DNA of 64,000 nucleotides from Candidatus Methanoperedens sp. (GTDB lineage: Archaea; Halobacteriota; Methanosarcinia; Methanosarcinales; Methanoperedenaceae): assembly GCA_026552955.1 (NCBI GenBank), contig JAPMTS010000014.1:151859-215858 (forward strand). Direction: 5' to 3'. The translations under genes were made by a program, and so were the position numbers. Shown in pieces: positions 54,219-63,848 of this stretch; the stretch's first letter is position 1; each line of letters begins with the position of its first letter. Under the pieces are notes generated by a model, which did not search any database, was not told the origin of the DNA, and was given only the letters and a program-made list of their open reading frames with translations.

Positions 54219-54470
54219 CTAACACCCCGTCCCTCCCCTCACATACGGGACAGACGACGCTATCTTCTTCGAAAGCCATGTCCTTTCTTCCCTGGGCATA
54301 TCCTGCAGGTTTGCCGTATCGATATAATCAATTTCATCATCGGTTGTTTCAACCGTGAATGCTATCTGCTTTGCCATTTCTATCCGTTCTTCCTTTGAGG
54401 CTTTCCATAGCCATGAATGAAAATTCTTGGAATCGATGGCTTTATTGGAAAAAATGAAGGGGCCCTTCAC
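54219..54470 (-). CDS. Small protein coupled to nrdD (83 aa)
   Basis: A GTG-initiated frame whose start overlaps the nrdD stop (GTGA). It encodes an acidic helical protein (SKEERIEMAKQIAFTVE, DDEIDYIDTANLQD). Its position is that usually taken by nrdG, but no CxxxCxxC activase motif is present. A real but unknown gene or chance extension are both possible. Confidence 0.5.
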   Translation of the reverse strand: MKGPFIFSNKAIDSKNFHSWLWKASKEERIEMAKQIAFTVETTDDEIDYIDTANLQDMPREERTWLSKKIASSVPYVRGGTGC

Positions 54471-56860
54471 GCGCCCACCCCATATCTCTTCCTGTCCTTG
54501 AGCTCCTGCTTCTTCCCTTCATTCCACCCTGAGACAGCCTGGATATATCCTGTCACCCTGCTCAGATGCTCCACATTATCGCTCTCGCAGTTGGGGCACT
54601 CATCAAGCAGACCTGATGCCACATGGAAATCATCCATGCACACCGTCATGTCCTTCGTGAAGGCAAAATAGCCCACCTGCGTATTCTTTGCAATGTTCAT
54701 GGCAAATTCCTTAAGTCCATGCGGGTCCGGCGCTGCTTCCCCAAGCCAGATATCAAGGATATTGCCTCCATCCACTATCGGGAAAAAGGTCTCTTCAAGC
54801 TTGATGCGCGCCGGGAGCGACACCTCTGCATTGGGCGGGATATGCGTGCCATTTGTGTAATAGATAGGAAGGTCTCTTGTTTCCGAGATGTGTTTCAATG
54901 CTTCAGGAACATTACCTTTTATAATCGGCTCTGCGCATTTCCTGTATTCCTTGTGCAGGATATCAGATACAGCAAACCTCTGGGCTGTTGTTTCAGCTGG
55001 TGTTCTTGCAAGCGCTATCTCCATGCCGAACTTCTCTGAAAGCTCCTTTGCATAGAACTTCATCTCGAACATGGCGCGGATGGCAAGACGGCGCGCCTCA
55101 TCACTTTCATGTATCTGCATTCCGGTATGGTGCTGTACCATCTCGTTTATTCCAACAACACCTATAGTATAGACAAGCCCCTTGGTATCAACGGCGATCT
55201 GCCCGTGGGTCATTGTGAATGGGTCCTTTGGCCTCTGGGTCACAAAAGGCATTCTTCCATTTGCAATCACGATATCCATCCACTTCTTTTTCACCTTGAA
55301 AAGCTCCATGCACTGGTCCATCATCCTCTTCAATTCCCGGAAGAGCCCTTCGTCGTCCTTTTTGGCCTTGTAGGCCGCACGCGGGCAGTTGAGGGACACA
55401 ACCTGCCATGCTCCCATAGAGAAATGCTTTCCTTCACGGAAATACAATTTATCCTCAAATTCATTGTCCTTATCGTGCGAGGATGAGAAATTATATGCAC
55501 AGCACTGGTAGCAGCTTATGCCCTTTCCTGCGCCCCTGTATTCGGGAAGCTGGTTGTCAAAATAAGGGGTTCCGTAGCGTGCTGCAAGCTCAAATGCCTT
55601 GGTGTAAAGTTCATTGTAGCTCAAGAGCTCAGGATGTAAACGGTTAAATTCTTCATTCTCGATCATGAAATCAGGCTCGATGCTTATCTCAGGCTTGGGG
55701 AAATTGAAAGGTTTTCCCCAGTAATCGCCTTTTAGCATCACGTTCATCATAGCTTCAAAGCCAAGCCTGACTTCGCGCTCGAACTCACCGTACGTGCGCT
55801 TTGGAGCCTGGTTGCCATCCCACACACATCCTTTATATACTACAGGTTTGTCGCGCCAGAGTAAAGGGACGCCAGGGGAGAGCTGGACTGAGGAGAAGAC
55901 CAGCTGCCCCCCACGGGCCACCATCATCTGGGTCATTTCATAAACGAACATCTGTGTGAGTTGCTCAACCTGGTCATAGCTCATACCTTCAAAATAAGGC
56001 GCCATGAATGTGAGGAAATTATAGAATCCCTGGCCGCCCGCGAAATTCGTCTGGGCGCTTCCAAGAGCTTTCACCGCATGGAGTATCGCAACTTCGGCTT
56101 TCTTTGCGGGTCCTGCTACACTTGCTTTTGTGCCGCTGCCGTCCGGCATGAGGCCATAATAGAAGAAATATCGCAGGTCCCAATCCTGGCAGAACGCGCG
56201 AGTCCCGAAATATTCCAGGTCATGGATATGGATATCGCCATTCAGATGCGAATCGGCAAGTTTTGGCGGGATCATGAGAAGGTACTGTTCCTTGCTCATC
56301 TTGTCCGCTTTTTTCTTGTGGCTGGTCTCTGCGTTCTCCTGGAGGTTGGCATTGTCGCGAGCCTCAAATCCTGAACCCATATCTATGCGGTAAGCGTCAA
56401 AAACAGGAGTTCCCACTCTTGTTGAGATGTTTCGCCATTCAGTATGGCCATGCTCAAGCAATATAATATTGACCAGTTCCCGGACAAGAGGACCCGAAAG
56501 GAACTTTACGTTCATGTCCTTTATTCTTTTCTCGGTTTCCCTGGCGATCAATTTTGCTTCTTCTTCCGTGATCCCCTCAGTTCCATAGAACTGTTGACAG
56601 AGCTTGGTTTCTTTAAGAAGCTGGCTTACGATGGTATTCCGGTCCCAATCCATAAGGTGGCCGTCTGTTGTCCTTACCTTCGGGATGGTTGAGACAAGGG
56701 AGCCCCCGAGTGTTTTCTGTATCGTCTGTATTTCTTTTGATTTTTGTTTCGGTTCCGAATTTGCCTGTTTTTGCTTTTTTTCCGTCGCAAAAGCATTATA
56801 CAGTTCTTCCTTATGTTCTTCCATAAGATTTAATATCTGTACGTCTATATATTTGCCCAT
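54467..56860 (-). CDS. nrdD: Anaerobic (class III) ribonucleoside-triphosphate reductase
   Basis: Glycyl-radical enzyme of 797 aa that makes dNTPs without oxygen. An ATP-cone (about residues 55-165) lies before the barrel; the glycyl radical site is the Gly of RVTGY at the C-terminus. The C-terminal zinc site shows CPNC and one upstream Cys, fewer than the usual two pairs. The activase NrdG is not in the window. The glutaredoxin-like gene upstream suggests the NrdH/thioredoxin-dependent subclass. Confidence 0.95.
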   Translation of the reverse strand: MGKYIDVQILNLMEEHKEELYNAFATEKKQKQANSEPKQKSKEIQTIQKTLGGSLVSTIPKVRTTDGHLMDWDRNTIVSQLLKETKLCQQFYGTEGITEEEAKLIARETEKRIKDMNVKFLSGPLVRELVNIILLEHGHTEWRNISTRVGTPVFDAYRIDMGSGFEARDNANLQENAETSHKKKADKMSKEQYLLMIPPKLADSHLNGDIHIHDLEYFGTRAFCQDWDLRYFFYYGLMPDGSGTKASVAGPAKKAEVAILHAVKALGSAQTNFAGGQGFYNFLTFMAPYFEGMSYDQVEQLTQMFVYEMTQMMVARGGQLVFSSVQLSPGVPLLWRDKPVVYKGCVWDGNQAPKRTYGEFEREVRLGFEAMMNVMLKGDYWGKPFNFPKPEISIEPDFMIENEEFNRLHPELLSYNELYTKAFELAARYGTPYFDNQLPEYRGAGKGISCYQCCAYNFSSSHDKDNEFEDKLYFREGKHFSMGAWQVVSLNCPRAAYKAKKDDEGLFRELKRMMDQCMELFKVKKKWMDIVIANGRMPFVTQRPKDPFTMTHGQIAVDTKGLVYTIGVVGINEMVQHHTGMQIHESDEARRLAIRAMFEMKFYAKELSEKFGMEIALARTPAETTAQRFAVSDILHKEYRKCAEPIIKGNVPEALKHISETRDLPIYYTNGTHIPPNAEVSLPARIKLEETFFPIVDGGNILDIWLGEAAPDPHGLKEFAMNIAKNTQVGYFAFTKDMTVCMDDFHVASGLLDECPNCESDNVEHLSRVTGYIQAVSGWNEGKKQELKDRKRYGVGA

Positions 56861-56946
56861 CTTTTTTGCACCTCTTCATATTTCTGTCATGCAGTTTTTG
56901 TTCGAGGCTGCGAAGAACCCAGTACCCTTAAGTTCTTATCGCTGCC

Positions 56947-57210
56947 CTATCTGGCATCATTGACCAGGGATTCGATCTTATCCTGGTTGATCCTGTCTTG
57001 CGTGAACAATTCATTATATGTATGGAATTTATTGCCTATTTGCAGCACCGGCGCAGCCATCGTGAATACGCCGTTCATCCTCAGTTCTGTCAATGCCGCC
57101 GGGGTAGCCATATCTACCTCTGTGAATTGTACTTTTACATTTTCCAGGAATTGCTTCAGTACCCTGCAATTCGGACAGTTTTTTGTTGAATATATAATGA
57201 TGCCCTGCAC
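56947..57210 (-). CDS. Glutaredoxin-like protein, probable NrdD reductant
   Basis: An 87-aa thioredoxin-fold protein with CPNC (YSTKNCPNCRVL) and the cis-Pro strand TMAAPVLQIG, as in NrdH-type glutaredoxins. The GTG at 57210 follows AAGGAGA at nine bases; the earlier ATG at 57243 lacks one. It lies 86 bases ahead of nrdD on the same strand and probably supplies its electrons. Confidence 0.85.
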   Translation of the reverse strand: MQGIIIYSTKNCPNCRVLKQFLENVKVQFTEVDMATPAALTELRMNGVFTMAAPVLQIGNKFHTYNELFTQDRINQDKIESLVNDAR

Positions 57211-57426
57211 GCTTTTAGTCTCCTTGCAAAACCAATGATTCATTTCAAACCTTATAACGGTTTTTCAAACTACATCTGGATACTAATTGTAATTGTTTGT
57301 TACCATATACTTTATCAAATTAGATTAGAATATAATCAGATTTGTTATCATATCAAATACTATATTAGATAACACTATTCCTTGAGGAAAAATTATCTAC
57401 TTAGCTTGTGTGTAAACTTTGATTTT

Positions 57427-59124
57427 ATGTTCCTTAAATTCAAAGATGAAGTTTCATCGATATTATCAAGAGCCGTTAAAAAAGCAGGATTCGATACAGA
57501 TGACCTTGCTTTGAGTGAATCGCCTCATGCAGACCTTGCATCTTCTGTTGGTTTCAAAATGGCGCCGAAATATAAGAAAAGCCCAAAAGAGATAAGTGAA
57601 AAAATATACAAAAACATTGCGATACAGGCTGATTCTTATGTTGCCAGAGCCGAAATGGCAGGCCCTTACATCAACTTTTTCATGAGCCGTACTTTCCTGA
57701 ATGAAACCGTCCTTCGCGTGCTCCTTGACAGGGAGAATTTCGGGAACCTGGATAATAAGGGAAAAATTATCCTGGAGCATACTTCAGCGAATCCCGATGG
57801 TCCTTTGCATATCGGCCATATAAGGAATTCGGTAATAGGCGATACTCTTGCCAGGATCCTCAAGCGCGCCGGGTATGACGTGGAAACACAGTATTATATA
57901 AACGATATGGGACGGCAGATCGCAGTTGTCGTATGGGGACTTGAGAATTTCCAGTTCGATAGTACCAAAAAGAAAGACCATGCCATCGCCGAAGTTTATA
58001 TTAATGCCAATAAGTCGCTCGTTGATGAAAAAGAACATTCACCGGAAGTTGATGCCATAATGAAAAAATATGAAGCAGGGGAGCCGGAAATTGAAGGGAA
58101 ATTCAAAAATGCCATAGATACTTGTATGGAAGGGATAAAAGAATCACTGGCCCGAATGAATATACACCATGATAAATTCATCTGGGAATCACAATTCGTT
58201 CGCACAGGGGAAGTTACAGAGATCATGGATCAGGTAAAGGCACTTGACCGCTGTGAACTTAAGGATGGCGCAATGATGGTTGACCTGAAAGATATGGGGA
58301 TTCAAAAGTCATTGGTGATCCAGCGCTCGGACGGGACGTCTCTTTATACAACGCGCGACCTCTCATACCATAACTGGAAAGACTCGCAGTGCGACAGGAT
58401 GATCGACATACTGGGCGCAGACCACAAGCTCATTTCATCACAGCTAAAAGCAGTACTCAGGATCCTGGGTCATAAAGAACCCCATATCGTTATTTTTGAG
58501 TTCGTATCCCTGCCTGAAGGTTCCATGAGCACACGGCGCGGTGTTTTCATATCAGCTGATGAACTGATCGATGAAGTTGAAAAAGCAGCGTTTGAAGTTG
58601 TGGATAAAAAACTTCCGGATAAAGATGTGGAATTTAAAAAGAAAGTGGCTGCCTTTGTGAGCATCGGAGCTGTGCGATATGATATTATCAGGATATCCCC
58701 GGAGAAGGCCACGGTATTTGACTGGAAAGAAGCTGTGGATTTTGAAAAACAGGGAGCACCATTCATCCAGTATGCCCATGCAAGAGCCTGCAGCATCATA
58801 AAGAACGCAAAGGAAGAAGGAATACTTTTTGAGAATTTCGATCCCAATGTACTGCTTGAGGTGCAGGAAATAGCGCTCATCAAAAAATTATCCGTTTTTG
58901 AACGCGTCATCGATGACGCATCACGGGAATTAAAACCAAATCTTCTTGCCATATACGCAAGGGAACTGGCGGATTCTTTCAACCAGTTCTACAGGTTCGT
59001 ACCTGTTCTCTCGGCAGAGCCTGTTGAGTTCAGGGCAGCGCGTCTTGCTCTTGTTGATTGTTCCCGCATCGTTCTTGCAAACGCACTTGACACTCTCGGA
59101 ATAATTGCTCCTGAATCTATGTAA
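57427..59124 (+). CDS. argS: Arginyl-tRNA synthetase
   Basis: Class I synthetase that charges tRNA-Arg. The N-terminal additional domain, the HIGHIRN signature, the arginine-binding NDMGRQ segment, a MSTRRG stretch in the KMSKS position and the DALR C-terminal domain are present. The 565 aa fit the archaeal form. I start at ATG 57427 (MFLKFKDE); a longer TTG start has a poorly conserved leader. Confidence 0.97.
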   Translation: MFLKFKDEVSSILSRAVKKAGFDTDDLALSESPHADLASSVGFKMAPKYKKSPKEISEKIYKNIAIQADSYVARAEMAGPYINFFMSRTFLNETVLRVLLDRENFGNLDNKGKIILEHTSANPDGPLHIGHIRNSVIGDTLARILKRAGYDVETQYYINDMGRQIAVVVWGLENFQFDSTKKKDHAIAEVYINANKSLVDEKEHSPEVDAIMKKYEAGEPEIEGKFKNAIDTCMEGIKESLARMNIHHDKFIWESQFVRTGEVTEIMDQVKALDRCELKDGAMMVDLKDMGIQKSLVIQRSDGTSLYTTRDLSYHNWKDSQCDRMIDILGADHKLISSQLKAVLRILGHKEPHIVIFEFVSLPEGSMSTRRGVFISADELIDEVEKAAFEVVDKKLPDKDVEFKKKVAAFVSIGAVRYDIIRISPEKATVFDWKEAVDFEKQGAPFIQYAHARACSIIKNAKEEGILFENFDPNVLLEVQEIALIKKLSVFERVIDDASRELKPNLLAIYARELADSFNQFYRFVPVLSAEPVEFRAARLALVDCSRIVLANALDTLGIIAPESM

Positions 59125-59140
59125 TGATTGCATCAGGTTT

Positions 59141-59956
59141 ATGAAAATAATATCGATCGTTGGTTATAAAAAAACAGGAAAAACCACTCTCGTTGGAAAG
59201 CTGGTAACAGCATTAAAACAACACGGTTCTGTTGGGACGATAAAACATCTTAAAGAACACGATATCAATGCCACGGATACCGATACATGGAAACATGCAC
59301 AGGCTGGAGCTGATGTTGTAGTTGCTGTTACTCCAAATGAGCTTGTGAAATTTTCGCGCAACAATGACCTTGAGAGTGCATTGGATGAGCTTGCAGATGC
59401 AGGAATGGATTTTGCGATCGTTGAAGGATTCAAGGACAGCAAATTACCTAAAATAGCACTTGGAGATCTTGAAACGCCTGAAATTGTGAAAAGATGTGAC
59501 ACTTTAGAAAGTGTAGACATTGATGAATTAGTTGATATCACAAAGAAGCAACCTGAATTTCATACTCTTGATTCTTTACTTCGAAAGCTCAAAAGTTCAA
59601 AATCGATTGAAAAAGCAGGCGCTATCGGGACTTTTACTGGAATTGTCAGGGCTGTGACAGGTGAAACTCGCACCGAATTCCTGGAATTTGAATCGCACGG
59701 TGAGCTTGCCAGGAAAAAGATGGAGGAAATATGCCAGCAGCTCACGAAAAAAGAGGGCATAATCGATGTACTGATGCACCACAGGACAGGAATTATCCCC
59801 AGAGGCGGGGATATTGTTTATATCGCTGTTGCCGCAGGGCACAGGGAAGAGCTTTTTCCGGTATTAAGGGAAGCCATCGAACTCCTGAAGGAACAAGTTC
59901 CCATCTGGAAAAAAGAGCATACGGCAAAAGGGGATTGGTGGGTGCATGATGTTTAA
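59141..59956 (+). CDS. Fusion of MobB and MoaE (molybdopterin cofactor synthesis)
   Basis: A two-domain protein of 271 aa. Residues 1-155 are a MobB-type P-loop GTPase (GYKKTGKTTL at 7-16) that helps assemble guanine dinucleotide cofactor. Residues 160-265 are MoaE, the large subunit of molybdopterin synthase (GAIGTFTGIVRA, then HHRTGIIPRG and the basic KKEHTAKGDWW tail). The ATG at 59141 is chosen; it lies 16 bases after argS. It should serve Mo/W enzymes such as formylmethanofuran dehydrogenase or nitrate reductase. Confidence 0.93.
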   Translation: MKIISIVGYKKTGKTTLVGKLVTALKQHGSVGTIKHLKEHDINATDTDTWKHAQAGADVVVAVTPNELVKFSRNNDLESALDELADAGMDFAIVEGFKDSKLPKIALGDLETPEIVKRCDTLESVDIDELVDITKKQPEFHTLDSLLRKLKSSKSIEKAGAIGTFTGIVRAVTGETRTEFLEFESHGELARKKMEEICQQLTKKEGIIDVLMHHRTGIIPRGGDIVYIAVAAGHREELFPVLREAIELLKEQVPIWKKEHTAKGDWWVHDV

Positions 59957-59969
59957 GGATTTCAAAATA

Positions 59970-60284
59970 TTAAAGATCAGTCCCTGCAGTTTCTTTCCCC
60001 TGTAGTTCCCTTTCTATCCAGATCTTATCCAGCTTTTCCCTGGTCCTTATAAAAGCAGTTTTAATATTTTCAGCCTTACATAACTCAATTTCTTTTCCAC
60101 AATCGGGATATTTTTCCTTGCATTTTTCGGCAAGTTCATAACATTTCTCTTCAAGAGATGGCAGATTAATTTCGATAGCTGTTTTGATATCAGAACTCGT
60201 ATTTTCTAGTGCGCTTTTAAGTACAGCCGGAAGCAGCTGGGATTGGATGACCTTAAGTCGTATGCATGGATCAATGGTAACCAA
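59970..60284 (-). CDS. Hypothetical Cys-containing protein (104 aa)
   Basis: A helical protein with cysteines spaced over the middle (CYELAEKCKEKYPDCGKEIELC), which could form disulfides or bind metal. No family is recognised. It is convergent with mobB-moaE and stands alone. Confidence 0.55.
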   Translation of the reverse strand: MVTIDPCIRLKVIQSQLLPAVLKSALENTSSDIKTAIEINLPSLEEKCYELAEKCKEKYPDCGKEIELCKAENIKTAFIRTREKLDKIWIERELQGKETAGTDL

Positions 60285-60391
60285 TTTAAGACCTCATTAA
60301 CCATTTACAAATGAAATTTGAACTATAATTATTTTACCCCCCCTCAATAAAGATATTAAAAAAGAAACACCAGTGGGACTGAGAAAAATAC

Positions 60392-61567
60392 ATGATCAAG
60401 AAAGATGTTATCATCATCGGAGCAGGCGCATCAGGCATGATGTGCGCCATCGAGTCGGGAAAAAGAGGCCGCAGTGTCCTTGTTCTGGATCATGCTGATA
60501 GAATTGGGAAAAAAATCCGGATTTCCGGTGGAGGAAAATGTAATTTTTCAAATATCACTGTTTTTTCCACAAATTTCATATCAAATAATCCTCACTTCTG
60601 TAAATCTGCACTTTCTCGTTTTACTCCCCGTGATTTCATCACTCTCCTTGAAAAGCATGGCGTCCAATATGAAGAAAGAGAAGAGGGGCAATTATTCTGC
60701 GTCAAGGACTCCGGGGAAATAATAAAAATGCTGGAGAAAGAAAGTAATGATACCGGAGTGAACATTATTTTAAATTGCCGGATAATTGAAGTAAAGAAAG
60801 AAGAGTCTTTCATAATTTCCACTGATAATGGAATTTTTCAATCCGAGTCGCTTGTTATTGCAACCGGCGGCTTGTCTTATCCCGGGATAGGAGCTTCAGG
60901 AATAGGGCATAAAATAGCAGAGCAGTTCGGTCTTAAAGTTACAGATATAAAACCTGCGCTTGTTCCTTTTATTTTTTCCCCGAAAGATCTGAAGGTTTTT
61001 GGAGAATTAAGCGGTATCTCAATTGAGGGAATTATCAAATGCAGGAAAATCGAGTTTCGGGGAAGCATCCTTTTTACTCACAGGGGACTTAGCGGTCCCG
61101 CAATACTTCAGATATCCTCATACTGGAAAGAAGGCGATACAATCGTTGTTGACCTGTTACCTGGAATTGATATGTACGGCATTTTCATGGAAAAACAACA
61201 AAACAAGAGTAAAATCGATATGCATAACTTGTTATCAGAGTTTTTACCATCGCGCCTGGCAAAGATCTGGTGCACCTCAAATATCCAGTCAAAACCGGTC
61301 AACCAGTATAATGAAAAGGAACTCAAAAAGATTGCAGATCAAATCCATAATTGGGAAATCAAACCGGATACTACCGAGGATTTCAAAACCGCAGAGGTCA
61401 CACTTGGTGGAATTGACACTTCAGAACTCTCATCCAAAACAATGGAATCAAGAAAAGTCAAAGGTCTCTATTTTACAGGCGAGGTTCTGGATGTGACAGG
61501 GCAGCTTGGGGGATATAATTTTCATTGGGCGTGGGCTTCTGGTTTTGTTGCTGGGCAGTATGCCTGA
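60392..61567 (+). CDS. BaiN/HI0933-type FAD-dependent oxidoreductase
   Basis: A 391-aa flavoprotein of the HI0933/BaiN family. The FAD motif GAGASGMMCAIESGKRG (10-26), the RISGGGKCNFSN block and the C-terminal TGEVLDVTGQLGGYNFHWAW signature are all intact. Members are annotated as steroid or unsaturated-acid reductases or flavin-binding proteins of unknown role; the substrate here is unknown. It is a single gene with an AT-rich upstream region. Confidence 0.93.
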   Translation: MIKKDVIIIGAGASGMMCAIESGKRGRSVLVLDHADRIGKKIRISGGGKCNFSNITVFSTNFISNNPHFCKSALSRFTPRDFITLLEKHGVQYEEREEGQLFCVKDSGEIIKMLEKESNDTGVNIILNCRIIEVKKEESFIISTDNGIFQSESLVIATGGLSYPGIGASGIGHKIAEQFGLKVTDIKPALVPFIFSPKDLKVFGELSGISIEGIIKCRKIEFRGSILFTHRGLSGPAILQISSYWKEGDTIVVDLLPGIDMYGIFMEKQQNKSKIDMHNLLSEFLPSRLAKIWCTSNIQSKPVNQYNEKELKKIADQIHNWEIKPDTTEDFKTAEVTLGGIDTSELSSKTMESRKVKGLYFTGEVLDVTGQLGGYNFHWAWASGFVAGQYA

Positions 61568-61673
61568 AATTGTTATTGATTTCTTTCATGCCAGAGTATA
61601 AAGGAATCTTGGTATTCGACTCAACTCAAATTTTTTATAGGCAATATTAACAATTTACTTATTAAATATAATA

Positions 61674-61686
61674 CTTAAATATATAC
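61674..61686 (+). promoter_or_regulatory. TATA-like promoter of the cooS transcript
   Basis: TTAAATATATACA, an AT-rich box about 45 bases before the leader ORF, consistent with a short untranslated leader. Confidence 0.5.
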
Positions 61687-61732
61687 ATTATAGGAAGCTA
61701 TCTGGATACTAATCCTGAAGGAGGTAATTTGA

Positions 61733-61819
61733 ATGCTTGAACAATTTAATGAATACACATCGCAAATGGAACAAAAGAACTATTTTATAACAGAAACGAG
61801 AATTAAGATATGGGAGTAA
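61733..61819 (+). CDS. 28-aa leader ORF upstream of cooS
   Basis: A 28-codon frame with a very strong ribosome binding site (GAAGGAGGTAATTTGA) and a polar product (MLEQFNEYTSQMEQ..). It ends four bases before the cooS ATG, whose own binding site (GGGAG) lies inside its last codons, so translation of cooS probably depends on it. It may be a real small protein or a regulatory leader peptide. Confidence 0.5.
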   Translation: MLEQFNEYTSQMEQKNYFITETRIKIWE

Positions 61820-61822
61820 TTT

Positions 61823-63700
61823 ATGGAACCTATTAGCGCACACAAATCAGTAATTGAAATGCATAATATATTGCACAAAGATAATATGACAAACTCTTTT
61901 GACAGGGCCCAGGCACAGGGAAAACGCTGTTCATTCTGCGAACAGGGCATAAGCTGCCAGCTTTGCAGCAATGGCCCGTGCAGGATCAAACCAGGAGCAG
62001 ATCGAGGAGTCTGCGGTATAGATGCTGATGCGATGGCAATGAGGAACTTGATGTTCCTGAACACCATGGGTACGGCAATTTATACATTCCATGCCAAGAG
62101 TGTCGCAAAAACACTCAAAGCTACAGCAATGGGCAAAACACCTTTCAAGATCACAGACGAAGCAAAGCTTCGAAGTTTTGCAGGGAAGATGGGAGTAAAA
62201 ACTGAGGGCACCGCAAAAGAAATCTCAATTGCACTGGCAGATAAGATGACAGCAGAAATAAACTCTGATTCTGATATCGAGCTTTCAAATGTTCTTCGTT
62301 TTGCCCCAAAATCAAGAATAGAACTCTGGAGAAAACTTGGCATTCTTCCAGGAGGACCGCTTCATGAAGTTATGGATTCTGTTTCGAGTACTATGACCAA
62401 TGTGGACGGCGATTATGTTTCGCTGGCAAAAAAGGCTTTACGCCTTGGAATTTCCTGCATATACGGCTCACAGATACCACTTGAGATGGGACAGGATATC
62501 CTTTTCGGGACACCTCAGCCCCATGCGGTCAATGTGGATCTTGGAATTATCGATCCTGCGTATGTAAATATTGCGGCAAATGGCCATGAGCCTTTTATCG
62601 GCGCAGCTCTTATCAAAGCGGCCCATGAGGCAAAAAACCAGGAAACTGCCAGGAAAGCAGGAGCAAAAGGACTGCATATTATCGGCTCGATCGAAACGGG
62701 ACAGGAACTTGCGCAGAGATACAAAATTGATGACGTATTCGTTGGAATGACCGGGAACTGGCTATCCATCGAGCCCGCGCTTGCAACAGGCGGCATCGAT
62801 GTCTTTGCCATGGATATGAACTGCTCACCTCCGGGAATGGGAGAATACCAGGATAAATACAACACCACGCTTATTTCGGTCTCAAAACTCGTGAATGTCC
62901 CTGGCATGAAAGGCCAGATGAACTATAAACCGGAAGATGCAGCAGCCCAGGCACAGAAACTTATAGATATGGCGATTGAAAACTTCAAGAAGAGAAAAGG
63001 AAAAGCATCAAATCCTTCAAGCAAGAAGCAGAATGCTGTGATCGGTTTCTCGACTGAGGCGTGTCTCGGGGCGCTGGGTGGCACCCTTGATCCCTTGCTG
63101 GATGTTATCAAGAAGGGCACTTTGAAAGGAGTCGTGGCTCTTGTCAGTTGTACCACGCTGCGTGATGGGGGACAGGACATCAATACCCTGAAGATGGCCC
63201 GCGAGCTTATCAAAAAGGATATCCTTGTCATAAGCGCCGGCTGCGGTAACGCTGCCCTCCAGGTGGGAGGACTTACCACCCTTGAAGCAAAGGAAGAAGC
63301 AGGTCCCGGTCTTAAGGCGGTATGCGAATTGCTTAAGATCCCCCCTGTGCTGAGCTTTGGCACATGCACGGATACAGGAAGGATCGCTCTTCTTGTCACG
63401 GCGGTCGCCGATGCCCTGGGAGTTGACCCGTCTGCATTGCCGGTTGCGGTCACAGCTCCTGAATATATGGAACAGAAGGCTACGATCGATGCGATTTTCG
63501 CCCTGGCTTTTGGCCTGTATACACATGTTGCACCTCTTCCGCCGGTAGCAGGAGCTCCTCGTCTTGTGAAACTGCTTACCGTGGACCTTGAAGGAATAAC
63601 AGGCGGAAAGATCGCGGTGGAGACCGACATGGTTGAAGCGGCAAAGGGCATAGAAGCCCATATTATGAAGAAACGGGCTGCTCTGGGATTGCCGAATTAA
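61823..63700 (+). CDS. cooS: CooS-family carbon monoxide dehydrogenase homologue with altered C-cluster site
   Basis: A 625-aa Ni-CODH-fold protein. The B-cluster cysteines are C45, C48, C53 and C64. The D-cluster site is CxxC (C36, C39), the kind seen with a [2Fe-2S] cluster. Of the C-cluster ligands, H255, C334, C443, C474 and C515 are present, and the Lys in EQKA (K552) is kept. The motif that normally reads CTG at the first cysteine is E291-T-G, so this ligand is Glu. The loss makes classic CO oxidation uncertain and resembles hybrid-cluster-type sites. There is no cooF or cooC beside it. Confidence 0.9.
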   Translation: MEPISAHKSVIEMHNILHKDNMTNSFDRAQAQGKRCSFCEQGISCQLCSNGPCRIKPGADRGVCGIDADAMAMRNLMFLNTMGTAIYTFHAKSVAKTLKATAMGKTPFKITDEAKLRSFAGKMGVKTEGTAKEISIALADKMTAEINSDSDIELSNVLRFAPKSRIELWRKLGILPGGPLHEVMDSVSSTMTNVDGDYVSLAKKALRLGISCIYGSQIPLEMGQDILFGTPQPHAVNVDLGIIDPAYVNIAANGHEPFIGAALIKAAHEAKNQETARKAGAKGLHIIGSIETGQELAQRYKIDDVFVGMTGNWLSIEPALATGGIDVFAMDMNCSPPGMGEYQDKYNTTLISVSKLVNVPGMKGQMNYKPEDAAAQAQKLIDMAIENFKKRKGKASNPSSKKQNAVIGFSTEACLGALGGTLDPLLDVIKKGTLKGVVALVSCTTLRDGGQDINTLKMARELIKKDILVISAGCGNAALQVGGLTTLEAKEEAGPGLKAVCELLKIPPVLSFGTCTDTGRIALLVTAVADALGVDPSALPVAVTAPEYMEQKATIDAIFALAFGLYTHVAPLPPVAGAPRLVKLLTVDLEGITGGKIAVETDMVEAAKGIEAHIMKKRAALGLPN

Positions 63701-63710
63701 CCAGCATTGA

Positions 63711-63737
63711 ATGGTGCGCGATCGCACCATAATTTTT
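63711..63737 (+). terminator. Terminator after cooS
   Basis: Perfect eight-base stem ATGGTGCG/CGCACCAT with loop CGAT (63711-63730) followed by AATTTTTTATTT. This is a textbook stem plus T-tract 10 bases after the cooS stop. Confidence 0.75.
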
Positions 63738-63848
63738 TATTTCATTTCTGATCTCGATGTAAAAAGTGTTAAATAGCAAACTGATTATTAAGAAATACCC
63801 AAAAGCTGCTTCTAATGATGGATATCGCTTACGCTATTCCATCGGAGT

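Noticed and set aside
62923..63730. Long minus-strand frames (237-242 codons) across cooS
   Set aside because: Shadows of a well-supported coding frame; low complexity composition and no family resemblance.
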